A DNA stretch of 64,000 bases from Sipunculus nudus. Lineage: Eukaryota; Annelida; Sipuncula; Golfingiida; Sipunculidae. The notes below the pieces were generated by a model. That model had not been told where the DNA came from and did not search any database. It was given only the letters and a program-made list of their open reading frames with translations. The position numbers and the translations under genes are program-made. The stretch lies in NCBI GenBank assembly GCA_026874595.1, contig CM049308.1:47003327-47067326 (forward strand), written 5' to 3'. Positions 51,984 to 64,000 of the stretch are shown here, one piece after another; within the stretch, counting starts at the first letter, position 1; every line of letters starts with the position of its first letter.

Positions 51984-52412
51984 TTACCATGCCTGCAGTA
52001 AGACGTTTCCCCTGAAAGTGTTTTCCATTTGCTCGTCTAAAAATGTAGTGATTAATGTCTCTTGTAACTTGATTACATTCTGTTGCATATTGTGCACTGA
52101 AAAGGTATACTCAATAGATTTGAAAAACCTGTCATCGACATCAAGCAAACTTTGGTTGAAATATTTACGAGGATTTAAGTGAACAGGTCGGTCAGCTGTA
52201 AAAGCATTTGTGCGGTAAGGATACTTGTCAGGATTTGATAATTCTTCAAAGTAAGGATCACTCAAAAGTGGCATTGGTTTTGCACCATCACCTGGTGCAA
52301 CACTGATTATTTTGTTAAGCAATTCAGGGTCTTCATTCATCATACTTGTTTTATAGGGCAGCCCACGCACTTTAGATGCTTCTTCAAATGCATATTCATC
52401 CTGTGCTGTCAA
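51984..52412 (-). pseudogene. Helitron polyprotein segment
   Basis: A 142-residue frame with LLSDPYFEELSNPDKYPY and MQQNVIKLQETLITTF. It lies just before the Rep segment and is typical of Helitron proteins preceding Rep. Confidence 0.6.
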
Positions 52413-52789
52413 GTCTTCGTCTTCAGAACATGACGTTTTCCATCAGCTTGGGCAATCGCAGTTTGTATGCACTGGGCATTTTCATCATCGTCTTAGCAAA
52501 CATCATCTTGACTTATTTGTATACCTGTTTCGGTGTATGATTCAAATATCACATAATGGGACTGCCCCATAAGTGCGACATCAAATTCCTTTGTGTCAGT
52601 ACTTTCAAGCCTTGGCCGCATTGTGTGAACCATAAGCGCACTAGTTGAGTGAACATTAACTTTCACCGAATACATGCCTGAGCACTAGATGTTCATCCCA
52701 ACTTTGCATCCTTAAGTCATCTATGTATCTTATCAACGGTATCTATCTCTGGGTATCTCTATCTTTTATTTGATTGACGACCAGATCTT

Positions 52790-53024
52790 CAGCAGTGGGC
52801 TGTTCTAGTGTCAGCATTTGCAAGGTTTGTACCGTCCATTCTTGCAGCAACAAAATTGATGTAATCATCCTTGTTTTTGCTCATATGGTCAGCCACTTGA
52901 TTACGTAAAAGAAGGACGTTTGTATCGTTACACCTAACCTTTCAAGATGATACCAGAATGCGTAAAACATACAATTTCCATCTCCTGGAACATCAATAAA
53001 TTTCATTCTACTCCGGCTCGCCAT
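52790..53024 (-). pseudogene. OTU-type cysteine protease segment within the Helitron remnant
   Basis: From the ATG at 53,024 the frame reads FIDVPGDGNCMFYAFWYHLE, where GDGNC carries the catalytic Asp and Cys of OTU proteases. The frame closes at 52,881; an overlapping frame continues with NQVADHMSKNKDDYINF. The distal histidine was not found. OTU modules are known in animal Helitron-like proteins. Confidence 0.6.
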
Positions 53025-54223
53025 GACAATCAGTTTTTCATAGTCATTTGGACAACCCCCGACGCCTGTAACAGAAACAACTTCAGTATGCTTTTGTTAT
53101 TTCTCAGTAACGTTCCTTTTTCTGTTAAGTGAAGCCCGCTTAATGTCATATCGGTGGTGCGTGCATAAATTATGATAATAACCGGGATGTGACATTTTCC
53201 AAGCTTCAACATAGATGTACTTTCGAGTCCTAGAAGAAACGTTATGTCTCGTATGATATTAAATAAATCGTCAATAAACAGGCAACAGAACGATTATGAA
53301 TATTTTTATTGCACAATGGCATATCAAATTACGTTGATTACACCTGAAAATTTATTTCCTGTAAGTTTTATGCCGCATGCCGCAATAACTGACAAAAGTC
53401 CGACTTGCCAACAGAGAGAGACGTAGCGTCTGGGTCATGAGGTAAAATTTCTGGAATAATGTGGCACAGTTATAACATTATTTGTAACAAACTATTTTAT
53501 TAAATAATTCTTTGCCCGACTATTGCGCCTTATTTTCCGGATATCTTAATAATGACTCAAACTTCCATGATCGTCTTTATGATAGGATTGTTCAGGGAGC
53601 GGACATCGTTGGCCCTTAAAGGGAATTTCAATCCGTAAGCAACGTTTAGAGATTGTGCTTTATATCATCCCGGGGAAATGTCACTGAAGTTTAAACGGCG
53701 GCCTTTCAAAGGCCAGGAGTTAATTATGTATGATATGTGATCGTAAACATCGCCCTTGTTAATGTACGAAGAAAAGCAATGATCAGGATTAACGTGGTAT
53801 CTTAAGATGTTTATTATCTAAGTGTCGTGGAGTGACTCGCATGCATCACTGCATTTGCCTACCGCACACAAGTGGGAGATGCGATCGTTTGATACGCCTG
53901 ACAGATTACAGGCTCTTGGCCTCTTTGATCGCCGTGTCGGCGTTTGATGTGATATTAACTGCGAACTGGTATCACTGTCAAGGGTTCCCAGCATGACAAT
54001 AAACGGGATTATGAAAATATTCCATGATATTAAACGGTCATATTTACCGTTGTTTATATAGGAAATGGTTAAGGATTTCAGATTTATGTGACAATGAGCG
54101 GGATTTTCTATTAACTGATATGACACAAAGTGGGCTTGACTGTATTTGTTTTTTTTCTTGAATTTCTTCCCGTTTACCAGCTAAATCTTTATCAGTTGAG
54201 CAGTCACTTTTGTCTGTCGGAAT

Positions 54224-54644
54224 TCAGGAAAGTTTAAGATCATCCTTTCTTGAATCTTCCGGCCAATTTTCATTAATTTCAATATTTGCATAATGCGGAT
54301 TTTCCTTTTTCGACAATCTGAGGGCATTCATCAACACATCAGGCCTAACAGAGTCATGTAGTGAGGAGAGTGTTTCAAACTGCGCTTTAATTTTATTCCA
54401 ATAACTTGCGATTCTGAAGGTAATCTTTACACACAGCATCAAGTTTAGCTGGGACATTAACTGCTGGTCCAAGAATTCCATGTTGTTTCCCTCTTGGTAA
54501 GCCAACCATTTTCATAAATGCGATTTTCTTACAACCAAGTCTCAGTTCAAGCGCATTTAGATCTCGAAGTTCCTTTGGCGGATCTAACAGAGACAAATTA
54601 TTTACTTTGGACAGTGCGGGCATTTTCCCTCTTTTTAGTGTCAT
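54224..54644 (-). pseudogene. Helitron N-terminal region (DUF6570-like)
   Basis: Two overlapping minus frames. The first has ELRDLNALELRLGCKKIAFMKM; the second continues from about 54,430 with VRPDVLMNALRLSKKENPHYANIEIN. These are conserved in Helitron polyproteins and transposon-derived proteins. Confidence 0.6.
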
Positions 54645-57600
54645 GTGGCATGTTCTGCATACCCATTCTTTGTTGTTTTAAGAGGTTTGACGAAATGCAA
54701 ATATATTTTTTTAAAAGAGATTCTGATACTTTTCATACTTCCCCTCTTTCAGACCCATCACTGACGTTCTAAACATCAAGCGATGACAACAATAGCACAC
54801 GTAATTTGCAGAGTCACGCACTTTTATTAAGAATTCTGAAATAACAGTATCATTTTCAGGTACAATGTTATGGGATTCGTCTCGGTGTTTTCTTGTGAAA
54901 CATGCTGCTTTTGTCAATCTTTCTCGTGTTTCTAGTTGAGTTTCTTGCGCCCTTAATTCTTTATTTTACATGATGAGTCTAAATCAAGTCTTCTCTTTGT
55001 TGATTACTTGTTTCAGGTTCACACAATTTTTTTCTGACGCTTCCTTTGCAACAAAAGTCTGTTCGCTTTACCTCGGGGGTTTCACCTTCACGTAAACTGT
55101 ACTGTCGCTTCCTTTATGAACACAGTCTTTTTCTCCTTTTCCGGATGTGTTTATAATTCATGTCGCATAAAGTGTTTTTCTTGATCTCTAGACCTTCTCT
55201 CTTGCTTTTCATGTGAAAGAGACGGAGGGGACATGCAAGGCAGCAAACAAAAAGATGGAAAGCTAAAGGGGGGGGGGGTGTACGTACCCCTGCACCCCAA
55301 TCTGGATTCGCCTATGCCAGTGATGCCGGGGTATATGGGCCCACTTTTCTTTAGGAACCATACTCATATGACGTTTTACATGTGTAGATGTACCTTCTTT
55401 CTACTGAGCAGATTTCTATATAGTTAGTTTTTTTCTCGGGGCATTATATGTTTGATTTTAGCTCTAAGAAGTACCTTACTATAACTTGAAACAATTAGAA
55501 TATTATATCTGACACGTTTCAGCTCATATTCAGGTACATTAGAAAATAAATATCCAGACAGCGGTTTCTACCAATCCCTCCCTCCTGTTCTGCAAGGTGC
55601 TTGGAATAGGCCTAGTTTAATAAATTAATATGCTATGAAAATTTCTGTATAAAGATCACCAATAAGGCTTTTTTGGATCTTTGAATCTCCAAAACAACCA
55701 CAAAAATTTATTCTAAATATTATTCTATGTAATACGGTAGGCACCTGGTAATTCTTATGAAATAGTTGGCAATATAAAAAAAGATATCACAAGCATCAAT
55801 TTCATAAGGTCTGTTTGAAACCATACAACAGTATGATACTATTTTTAATTACGTTCCTTCACCGATCGATGTCGTTTTTCCCTTTGAAAACCCATATGAC
55901 ATAATATATGACAGCATAGTGCCCAAAATATTTTTTATGCCTTTAAAGGTTAGTACATACCATTGACCTTGAGCTTACTTGCCCTCTTTAACTTCAGGCA
56001 ACTCCTGGTCAGTTGCAATTGACAGAACACATAAAAAATGTATAAATCGATCCAATATCATATAGTCTTATGCAACAGATACAGGATAACAGTATTTTCC
56101 CTATGTTAAGATTGCAGTGGCAGCCATCTTGGATTTCTTTGGGTCACAGGGATCATAAGAATTTATTACCTGCTTTCATTCATTAGCTTAAATGCAAATA
56201 AAGTGAACACAGCACCATCTTATTCGATTCCTAAGGAAACGTCGTTCTGTTACACGAGCAACTACGCTATATATCCGCAATATTCAATATTCCAATGAGT
56301 GATGGCGGCCTTTTGGATTTTCGGTGTTACAGTTGTCCGCAAATTTATCACCTAACGTTTTTCATTAATTCATATCTTATTTAAGCTAAATCAGGCATTT
56401 TCGCAATTTGGGCATCAAATTCCCATGAAAATACATCCCCGTCTGCACTATGGAACAGGACCAGTCAATGCACTTTCTGCACAAACATATATTCATGTTA
56501 AATAAAATCATCTCTGTTTGTTCAACGGTTGAATGGGACATCTAATGAATTCCATCACCGAAAGTGCCATTTATTTAGAAACGTATCTCTTGTCAGAAAT
56601 TATAACAGAGATAACACAGAATGAATAACTTGCTGCTTTGCCTCACAGTTAGTCCTGACACCAAGGCAAACTGCAGTACGTAGGCCTATATAGCATTTAT
56701 TCATGATGCAACCCAGTCAAACTGTTGTAAGTACGTTTACAGCTCTTGCCTTGAGTTTATACGGCAATTTTGCAGATATTGCAAAACAAACAAAAAATAT
56801 CCCATGGAAATATTTCAGCAGACCAAAATAAGCGTTTAACCCGATCAGACTGAAATTACAGCTCTTTATATTTCTTGCATGTAACGGACTTGGCCAAAAG
56901 TGCAGATACAGCGACCTAGTTTACATGTACTAGGCCTATATCATGTGACATACACAACAAACGAACAAATAAAAATATACTGCTTAAAATCATTACTTGT
57001 TGCTCTTTCCTTACATAAAAGAAAACATGATACATTCAAACAATTAGCGGGGTACCCATGCTTGCATAGGTTTACGGGTCATGTGTGAGATTCGGCTTGC
57101 GACATTCGATAGGGTTTTTTTTTATTCTGGACATGACGGCACCGATAGCAGCCATGTGGAGTAATTGGGAGGATTAACCAATCAGGGTTCGATAAGGCCA
57201 TAAGGGTGCTGGGATGCGACTGGCCTACACAGAAGACATCGTCTAGGCGTGACTGTTTCGTGGAGAGTTTGATGGCTATGGAGCATTTATCGGCTGATTT
57301 TAGAGCGGAATAACGAATATCATGATAACGAAAATATTATAGTTGGATACCAGTAATGTTTTCCCAATTAAAAGACTTCAGACATCATTAAGAACTTCAT
57401 GAAAGCCAAAGTAAAGCTGGTCTTATATTTTTTAATGTAAATGAGCTAAAAATATGCAAATGATTTCGGCACATGGTGAGGATAAGTATTTGTATCTTTA
57501 GAATTTGTAAAGGTATAGTCATAAATAACACATCAAATGAAAGCTATAAATGCCATCTATCTCATCATACTAAATTTGTTTTAAAATATAGGCAAAATAT

Positions 57601-58014
57601 ATAAATGGTCAAAATAAACAATATATAAAACAGTTGGCGGGAGTATATTTCAAAACAGGATGCTGTTTTACAGAAAATTACCACTAAGACTTTCACACTG
57701 CTACCAGGCATTATATTTATCCACAAAAACAAACCTTTCGAAAATACATGAATAGCAATTGTCACTGTTTGGTATACCGGTGATCCTTCTGACTGATGTA
57801 TAATATATCATGGAAAGATAATACCTAATGTTTGTCCCATTTCACAGGTTCGCCTGTAGGTCTAGGCCTTGTTGAAATGCTCATATTACTTGTGAAATGG
57901 CTATAAATTTTCATTGCTTATTTCTGCATTCATAAAAAATAAAAGATGATTGCATATGTATGTATAGGCCTACACTATATACATTTACTATTTATATTTC
58001 TTATATAACTGGCC

Positions 58015-58086
58015 GATAGTATTTCATCGTTCAGTTAAAAATAATAAATATATTAATTATTTTTAACTGAACGATAACATACTATC
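58015..58086. repeat. 31-bp inverted repeat with 10-base loop
   Basis: Arms 58,015-58,045 and 58,056-58,086 pair with two mismatches. The stem is AT-rich with an ATCGTTCAGTTAAAAATAAT core. Confidence 0.8.
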
Positions 58087-60064
58087 TTGTTAAAGATTGA
58101 CTAGACGAAGAAGGCTCGAGATCGATATCAAATTAAATATTTAACCATTCATGCATGTTCACAAGCGAAATATAAAACCGTAATTAATTGAAACATTCCA
58201 CACAACTTTATGGCGATAGTCGTTCGTGAGAAATTATGTGAAAAGACAATGTGATCGTGATATTTATTAAATGCAATAGAATCATGATCAAAGAATAATA
58301 AAAAAGAAAACAAAGAGAATGCATGTCCAGTGCGTAGGCCTATAGTAGCATATAGCTATCTAATAAATTTATATGATATATGTGGTTTCACTTTCAGCCC
58401 TGATCTGATCCGCCCCCATAACCCTCTGACCAGATTTGTAATAAGCAGAACTTGGAACGACGAGAGCTCGTCTTGCTGTGAAATTGTTGTTGGTTCAAAT
58501 GACAAGTGGTGTAATTTAAATTCTCTGTCAAAAATCAATTCTCTCCCTGCCGCCATATCACATTTGGCGTGTTGTTGTCATGTGACTACCCGTTGCCATG
58601 ACACCCAGGTGCAAACCCGAAAACAAATGTGTCACCACCGATTCATGCGCACATTGAAAGTAGGTCAGTATTGTTATCGAAACTTCAGAAGTAGCGAACT
58701 ATAACTCATGATTAAAATAATGATAGTTCCCAAATTTTTAAATATGTGGAATAATTCATAGTTGATGAAAAAGCACACGACCTTATTTTAACACAACCGT
58801 GCGTATGAATACTAAAGTATGGCAGCCATGTTGTATTGAGTGGGATGTAATAACAGTAGATTGCACGTACGTCTTGGATTTGTGTTGTTTTTCAGAACAA
58901 GAATTATAATTTGACGCTGGATGTTAATGGGTACTAAATCATCATAGTACATAGCGCCCAGGGCCTTTGAATAACCACAGGTAACCCTAACTGTTTGCGT
59001 AACTGCCCACACACGGTGTCGAGGAATGTCGAATGTTGATCTGACCATAACATTATTAAGAAACTGCTTCAAGTTCAAGCTCTGCTGAATTTGGCCGGTG
59101 AATTTAAGCACATGACTTGCTTTACATGGTTGGAGTATATAATGGACAAACACTGCGTAAAAATATGGATTGAAAACGTATCATCTGTACCATAGGTATA
59201 AACTTTGTAGTTGTTTCAAATAACATCAGCCGACAGTACTGTCTACTGGCAAGGAAGACACAGGTACTGGTTACCCGGTTTTGACATCTTTTGCATCAAG
59301 ACTGTCACACATCCATATTCCGTACTATCACCATCACTGGCTTCAGTGAACGTGCTCTCGACTTTGGTTGAAGAGGAAGTCTGTTTGCAAGTATTCTGGT
59401 AAATTTTCCATGCATCATAAGATCAGACAACCTTGTAGTATATAAAATGTAGTTCTAACATATATTGAGGGTGTTAAGGGTTTAATTTCGCTGATCATCG
59501 TGGTCCTTAGTATTCCTGGACTCAACAATATTAATAAACGCCGGACCCTGAAACAAAAGCTTATATATATAAATTGTATGGATTGTTGTTTCATAATACA
59601 TGTTTGTTAGATTCTTTACTGTTTACTCTTTCACTTTAGAATATAATACTATACTTGTCTCCTCAAATGATCTGAAACATCCAAATTCAATGTTTAATTG
59701 AAGTGGACTCTGACAAATGAATGAAGATGGCAATAATTACTTCTGAAAACATTTTTTCTTGTTCTTTTTATCAGGACCTGTACTCTACAGGAATAATTAC
59801 ATTTTCTCTTTTTTTAATATTTAAAAAAAATTATAATTTATTTTTAATTGACCAAAAGACTTGAGAATTCAATACTCGTATAATCAATTCATTTACCTCA
59901 AGAATTCTTCTTTTTAAAGTATTATTATTGAATTATAATGATACACAGATTTTTTTCTTCACACTTAGGAACTTCTTAAAAGTAAGTTTAACTTGTAAAA
60001 GAATTTTCTTTATAAAGAAAACCATTCATATTCCCATATTTGAAAAATTCCAAATTTATTGAAA

Positions 60065-60195
60065 CATTGTTAAGCCCCAAACAGACTAACACGCGAGTCA
60101 GCTGCCACTCGCAGGGCTTGTGACATATTCAAAACACGCAGTTACAACTCACGTCAGATTGGATGGTATTAACCAAGCACCTATTCAATTTTTTA
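60065..60195 (+). repeat. Copy of CGCG-type repeat
   Basis: AAACAGACTAACACGCGAGTC and TGGTATTAACCAAGCACCTATT match the reverse complement of the 36.16-36.33 kb repeat. Confidence 0.55.
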
Positions 60196-62177
60196 GCTCA
60201 TCATCTTGGTCAGAATCATCATTGTGGTGTTGCCGCAGTAACTTACCAGACATATGATGGATTTTGATTATATACTACCAAAATATTTATAAACCAATAT
60301 AATATCTTGCCTGAGTTTTATTCCCGGCAAAATTCATGCATGTTTAATGAGGTTAGAGGTCACCAGTCTTAAGTGGAACCATGATGACTCACCAAAAATC
60401 TGATGGATATTCATGAATCTCATTATAATTATTAACCAATACAGTTTCTACTTGAATTTAATTTTCGGCAAATGTCACGCATATTTAATGAGGTCAGAGG
60501 TCATAAGATGAGCATTTAATTCACATTTTCAGTGCTCTTGTTTCCCTATTTATTCACAAATAAAACTGGTCTTAAATATGTTTGTTAATCACTAAGCTGT
60601 AAGTTACTTTTTAAGTTTTACTAACTAAACTACCAAGGTTTCTCAGGTTTTTAGCCAGCTAAACATGAGCTGGGTAAAAAAGATTTTACCAAGGTATTGC
60701 CTTGGTTTTGCCCTTAATTCATATTGATTCAGTCGATCAGTGAGGTGAGCTCCACCTGTGCTTTGTTTACATTGCCACCTGCCACCTGACGTGCCACCTG
60801 CTGCTAAAACTTGAAAGTAACATAACCAATTGTTTATCTGTAAATATCAAGCAACCCCTGGCTTATAACCTGTTCTTGTGTACAAAGTGGTATCTATTTG
60901 CTGAATGACCTTTGAAACAAATACCCTAACATCTGTAAGCAAAGACTAAAACCTCAAATCATGTTACTGGTCATGTGACTTTTGGAAATTAAATGCCACA
61001 GTTTGCTGAGAAGAGATGAATTTTGCGCGTGTTAAAAAATGATACACTTGATGAATTCGCTTTTGACACAGATGGGACCATTACAAAACTATAGAGCACA
61101 TAAAAGTACTTTAAAGTTGAGAATTCAGAATTTCAGATATTACGGTTATCGAGCAACATTCTCTGTCACATTTTTGCAAGCAGGGAACCAAAGACCTTAC
61201 TAAGATGGATGATATTGAGCTGACAGCCCCTGAGGTGCTTTTTTGCTGTGTTCAGAAACTTGTGAGTTAGTAATATCACAAGTGTAAGTGTACCTGGACA
61301 GCGCAGCTGCAGATGCGGCGGATTAGGCCCGCTTGACAATTTCTGGTGGGCCGATCATCAAGTTTTATCGAAAGTCAGTCTGTTTGCTGCCACTTTCAAG
61401 CGCTCGATTACCAAAGGCAACTAATGATTACATCATAAAATGATTATTGTTTTCCTTCCAGAATGCCTTTATGTTATAGGTAAAAATAATTCTTCCATTT
61501 ATTACCACATTCCGCGCTTCATATAATGAGTCTGTGTTCCTAAATAACTCCCATATGTAACTGAGTAAGACACGGTAGATGCGAAAACGGAGGACTTATT
61601 AAACGTATGGGAACTCGCAGGGAGCTGCAGAATTAGCAGCGATTTTTCTAACGAGATGTACATTGCAAAATATGGGCAGGAAGGCGTCAAAATACTCCAT
61701 AAATTCTCCAGGTCTATGCCAATTTTGCGAGATTCTCTTAGAAATAATCTATTCAACCGATGCCAGGTGCTGCTGTTTAGGCTGTCCTTTAAAAAATCCT
61801 TTGTTGGGGCTAACCTGGCCGGTCGAGTATTTGAATTTCAGCTGGATTTTTTTTTTTACTAGTCTGCAATATATTTTTTTTGGTATGATCTGCCCTAAGA
61901 GCATCGAGGCCCATAAAATCTGCCTTCATGTGCTAGAAAAACAGCCCTTCTATAGACCTAACATTCTTAGATGCTCTTAATTTCCATAATGAAAAATATT
62001 ACCTGACGTTGTCGATCGTTAAATTTGATACTTAAATTAGTCTGATTGTGTCATAAACGTGAAAGAATTGTTACACTCATGCGCAAGAGGAGAATACCTG
62101 CCGGGGAAATGCAGGTACAGTTTCACAGATAATTGCATGTTTCTTTGATAATTGCAAATATTTGTCTGAACCGATTA

Positions 62178-62221
62178 ATAATCGATCATCAGTCGGTTTG
62201 CTCAAACTGATGATCGATTAT
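62178..62221. repeat. 16-bp perfect inverted repeat with 12-base loop
   Basis: ATAATCGATCATCAGT at 62,178-62,193 pairs exactly with 62,206-62,221. Confidence 0.8.
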
Positions 62222-64000
62222 GAAAAAGGATCCGACTCCCACCACTATTGACAATGCACAGAAATAACACTATAAAAATAGGAATTTCCATTTTGAATTT
62301 GAAAATACTTTGGGAAATAAATCTTGAAAGCTTACTACTTAGCTTTACATAAAGAAAATCAAGAAATTTGTCACTGCAAACTTTTCTGTCACATCTGATA
62401 TGGGTGCTGTCAGTGACCTTAAGCGCAAGTGACATCCATGAATTCTTCAGTTACCTTTGTTTATCTCACTTTTCAATCAAAATTAAGTGATTATTTGGCA
62501 AAATCTGTGTTAAATGTGACCCATAAGTCAAGAAAAGGCATAACCACTGCTTTATTATGACAGAATAATGTGTTTTTAAAAATTGTTAACGGTCACATGG
62601 ATGAACTAAACCGGCACTGGTGCTGTGCTTGTATCCGCAATTTGCATAAATTATATGATTTTACCAATGAAATTAAAATGGTGAATACACCTTTCATGAA
62701 AGAGTTTACAAACTTCCATGCTAATTTTTCAGTCATTGCATTAACGTATGACCCTGCACTGCCACACATACTTTAAATGAATTTGCTTGAATCTTCTGGG
62801 AAGTCTGGGCTGCTTTTCACTATATGGGCAATCTCATTCCAAGGTCAGGACATTTTTGACCTGCACACCCATAAGCATACTCGTTACAAAATAAAGGGTT
62901 GCAAAATCAATTATGATGAAACAGTATGTTTACAGATATATTTGAATATTTTGTCTGCACATCTTTTCACGCACAGCAAACGGTAATACATTCCTCAGCG
63001 ATACAAAACTTCTGTCCCCCAAATAAAACCTTGTCCTAGTACGTGCAGGCTCAACAAAACTTTCAGGTTGGAACTTGTTCTCCATCTGATACCAATTAAT
63101 AAGTTATGACGCAAATTTTAATGCAGTTATAGCCTTCAGTCCCACTCTGTTCATCTGCACTTTCCCCAGGCTGAATCATAATTTGCAACAAAAATTACAC
63201 CCGGGCGCTCAACCTAAACAAAAATATTTTTATGATGGCCTTATAGTGGTGTGGCCTGCACAGCCAAACATGAACTGAAAATTGCTTCTTTAGACAGGGG
63301 TGATGTGGTCAGAACCACTTGCCTGCTTCCAATATTTTCAAAATGTATTTATAACTTTTGCTGACCAATCAGAAAGAAACTATGCAGTTGGCATCTGCTT
63401 GATGAATTAATCTTGTGAAAAAACATTGGTAATAAGCTTGGCATAACCCTTGGTAAAACACGATAAAAAAAAACTGGTAAAAATAATATTAACCTAGATG
63501 TTACCCACTTTGCTGAGTAAAATAGGTTTTACTTGGATCATTGTGAACCACATAACTAATGACAGTAAGAAATATGTATCCAAAACTTAATGTTGTCTTA
63601 GAACATCTACAGCTAAACATCAACAGCTTTTTCAGCACCCAACAAGTTTTTCAGTTTGTTGTGCATCAAAATTAAGGTAATGAGGCAGTTGATGTACAGG
63701 GCCACAGGCTTGGTGCAGCGATATCATCAGCTCTAGAAAGTCAACATCACCAGTTAATGCTGTGATATTTGTGTTAGTATTGACAGGTTTTTGCCTGAAG
63801 TGGTATTACTAGTAAAGCTAACATTAGGTATAATATAACAGAAAAACAGTAGAGCGCCATTTTTCTGAATGCCAAATTTCTAAATTAACCAAAATTTAAA
63901 ATCGGGAACCAAAAAATTATTCCTGGCTTGTGCTCGAGCAGGTTAAGGTGCCAGGCCAAAGCATGTGGACCTAGCCATACAAATGAGCGGTTTATTCCCA

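Larger units (their letters stand above)
50471..54917 (-). mobile_element. Decayed Helitron (Rep/helicase-type polyprotein)
   Basis: Minus-strand fragments in the right order. DUF6570-like: LRDLNALELRLGCKKIAFMKMVGLP and GKQHGILGPAVNVP (54,393-54,644) and its continuation (54,224-54,505). Then the OTU-type segment (53,024-52,790), an N-terminal region (52,412-51,984), a Rep segment with RGSPHAH (about 51,600-51,560), and ILKSWQANIDIQYIIDAYAYVMYIAAYM (51,260-50,925). Stops and frame changes are frequent, and the 53.05-54.2 kb piece looks inserted or very diverged. Helitron ends were not identified. Confidence 0.7.
54918..64000. other. Gene-free AT-rich host sequence
   Basis: Only short ORFs without coding character. 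A G10 run lies at about 55,269, and AGGCCTATA-type words recur. Two inverted repeats and one CGCG-repeat relative are listed separately. Confidence 0.5.

Overview
The window is metazoan DNA with two very different parts, and no host protein-coding gene was recognised in it. Positions 1 to about 20,300 are the right-hand part of a Polinton/Maverick-type element (an endogenous, adintovirus-like DNA virus/transposon). Positions from about 20,300 to 64,000 are AT-rich host sequence packed with retroelement, Helitron and tandem-repeat debris. The repeat families begin with TTTTTAGCTCAGCTGAC followed by GTCCGTCCG runs, and sit next to decayed Ty3, BEL/Pao and Helitron copies. This suggests an invertebrate, most likely a bivalve mollusc, but that assignment is inference.

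Polinton part. Almost every gene lies on the minus strand in a compact, overlapping array. Read in the direction of transcription, the order is: PolB N-terminal ORF and protein-primed family-B DNA polymerase (16.9-13.05 kb), a tandem duplicate of the polB 3' end (12.4-13.05 kb), FtsK/HerA packaging ATPase (12.27-11.66 kb), a 553-residue unknown, a 259-codon unknown with an internal TGA, a basic 476-codon protein with an internal TAA, a 480-residue unknown, a 254-residue basic/acidic protein, the DDE integrase with chromodomain-like tail, a small membrane protein, a 197-residue unknown, a 42-residue arginine-rich core-like peptide, a 179-residue basic protein, a broken gene at 2.8-1.06 kb, and the N-terminus of the double-jelly-roll major capsid protein, which runs off the left edge. 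On the plus strand, two units diverge from the polB promoter region: a 523-residue acidic protein (17.06-18.63 kb), and a pair of long ORFs in different frames over the same DNA (19.17-20.23 kb). Most genes have their own TATA box 30-85 bases before the ATG. Polymerase, integrase, ATPase and capsid protein together mark a once self-replicating, virion-capable element. Several frame breaks and two in-frame stops show either decay or assembly error. No maturation protease or penton gene was recognised; they may lie left of the window.

Host part. 21.8-25.4 kb is a minus-strand Ty3 gag-protease remnant whose protease is split by a repeat insertion containing about five ~343-bp tandem units. 27.1-34.8 kb is a series of repeat families sharing a GGTGGCGCCACC palindrome, plus a LINE fragment (33.5-34.0 kb). 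35.6-37.4 kb has a TA microsatellite and GC-rich CGCG repeats. 38.9-41.5 kb is a plus-strand Ty3 remnant in the unusual order gag-protease-integrase. It runs in one open frame into BEL/Pao reverse transcriptase, with RNase H and integrase following to 45.4 kb. 45.7-49.0 kb holds more copies of the dispersed repeat. 50.5-54.9 kb is a decayed Helitron with an OTU-protease segment. 55-64 kb shows no gene, apart from two strong inverted repeats.
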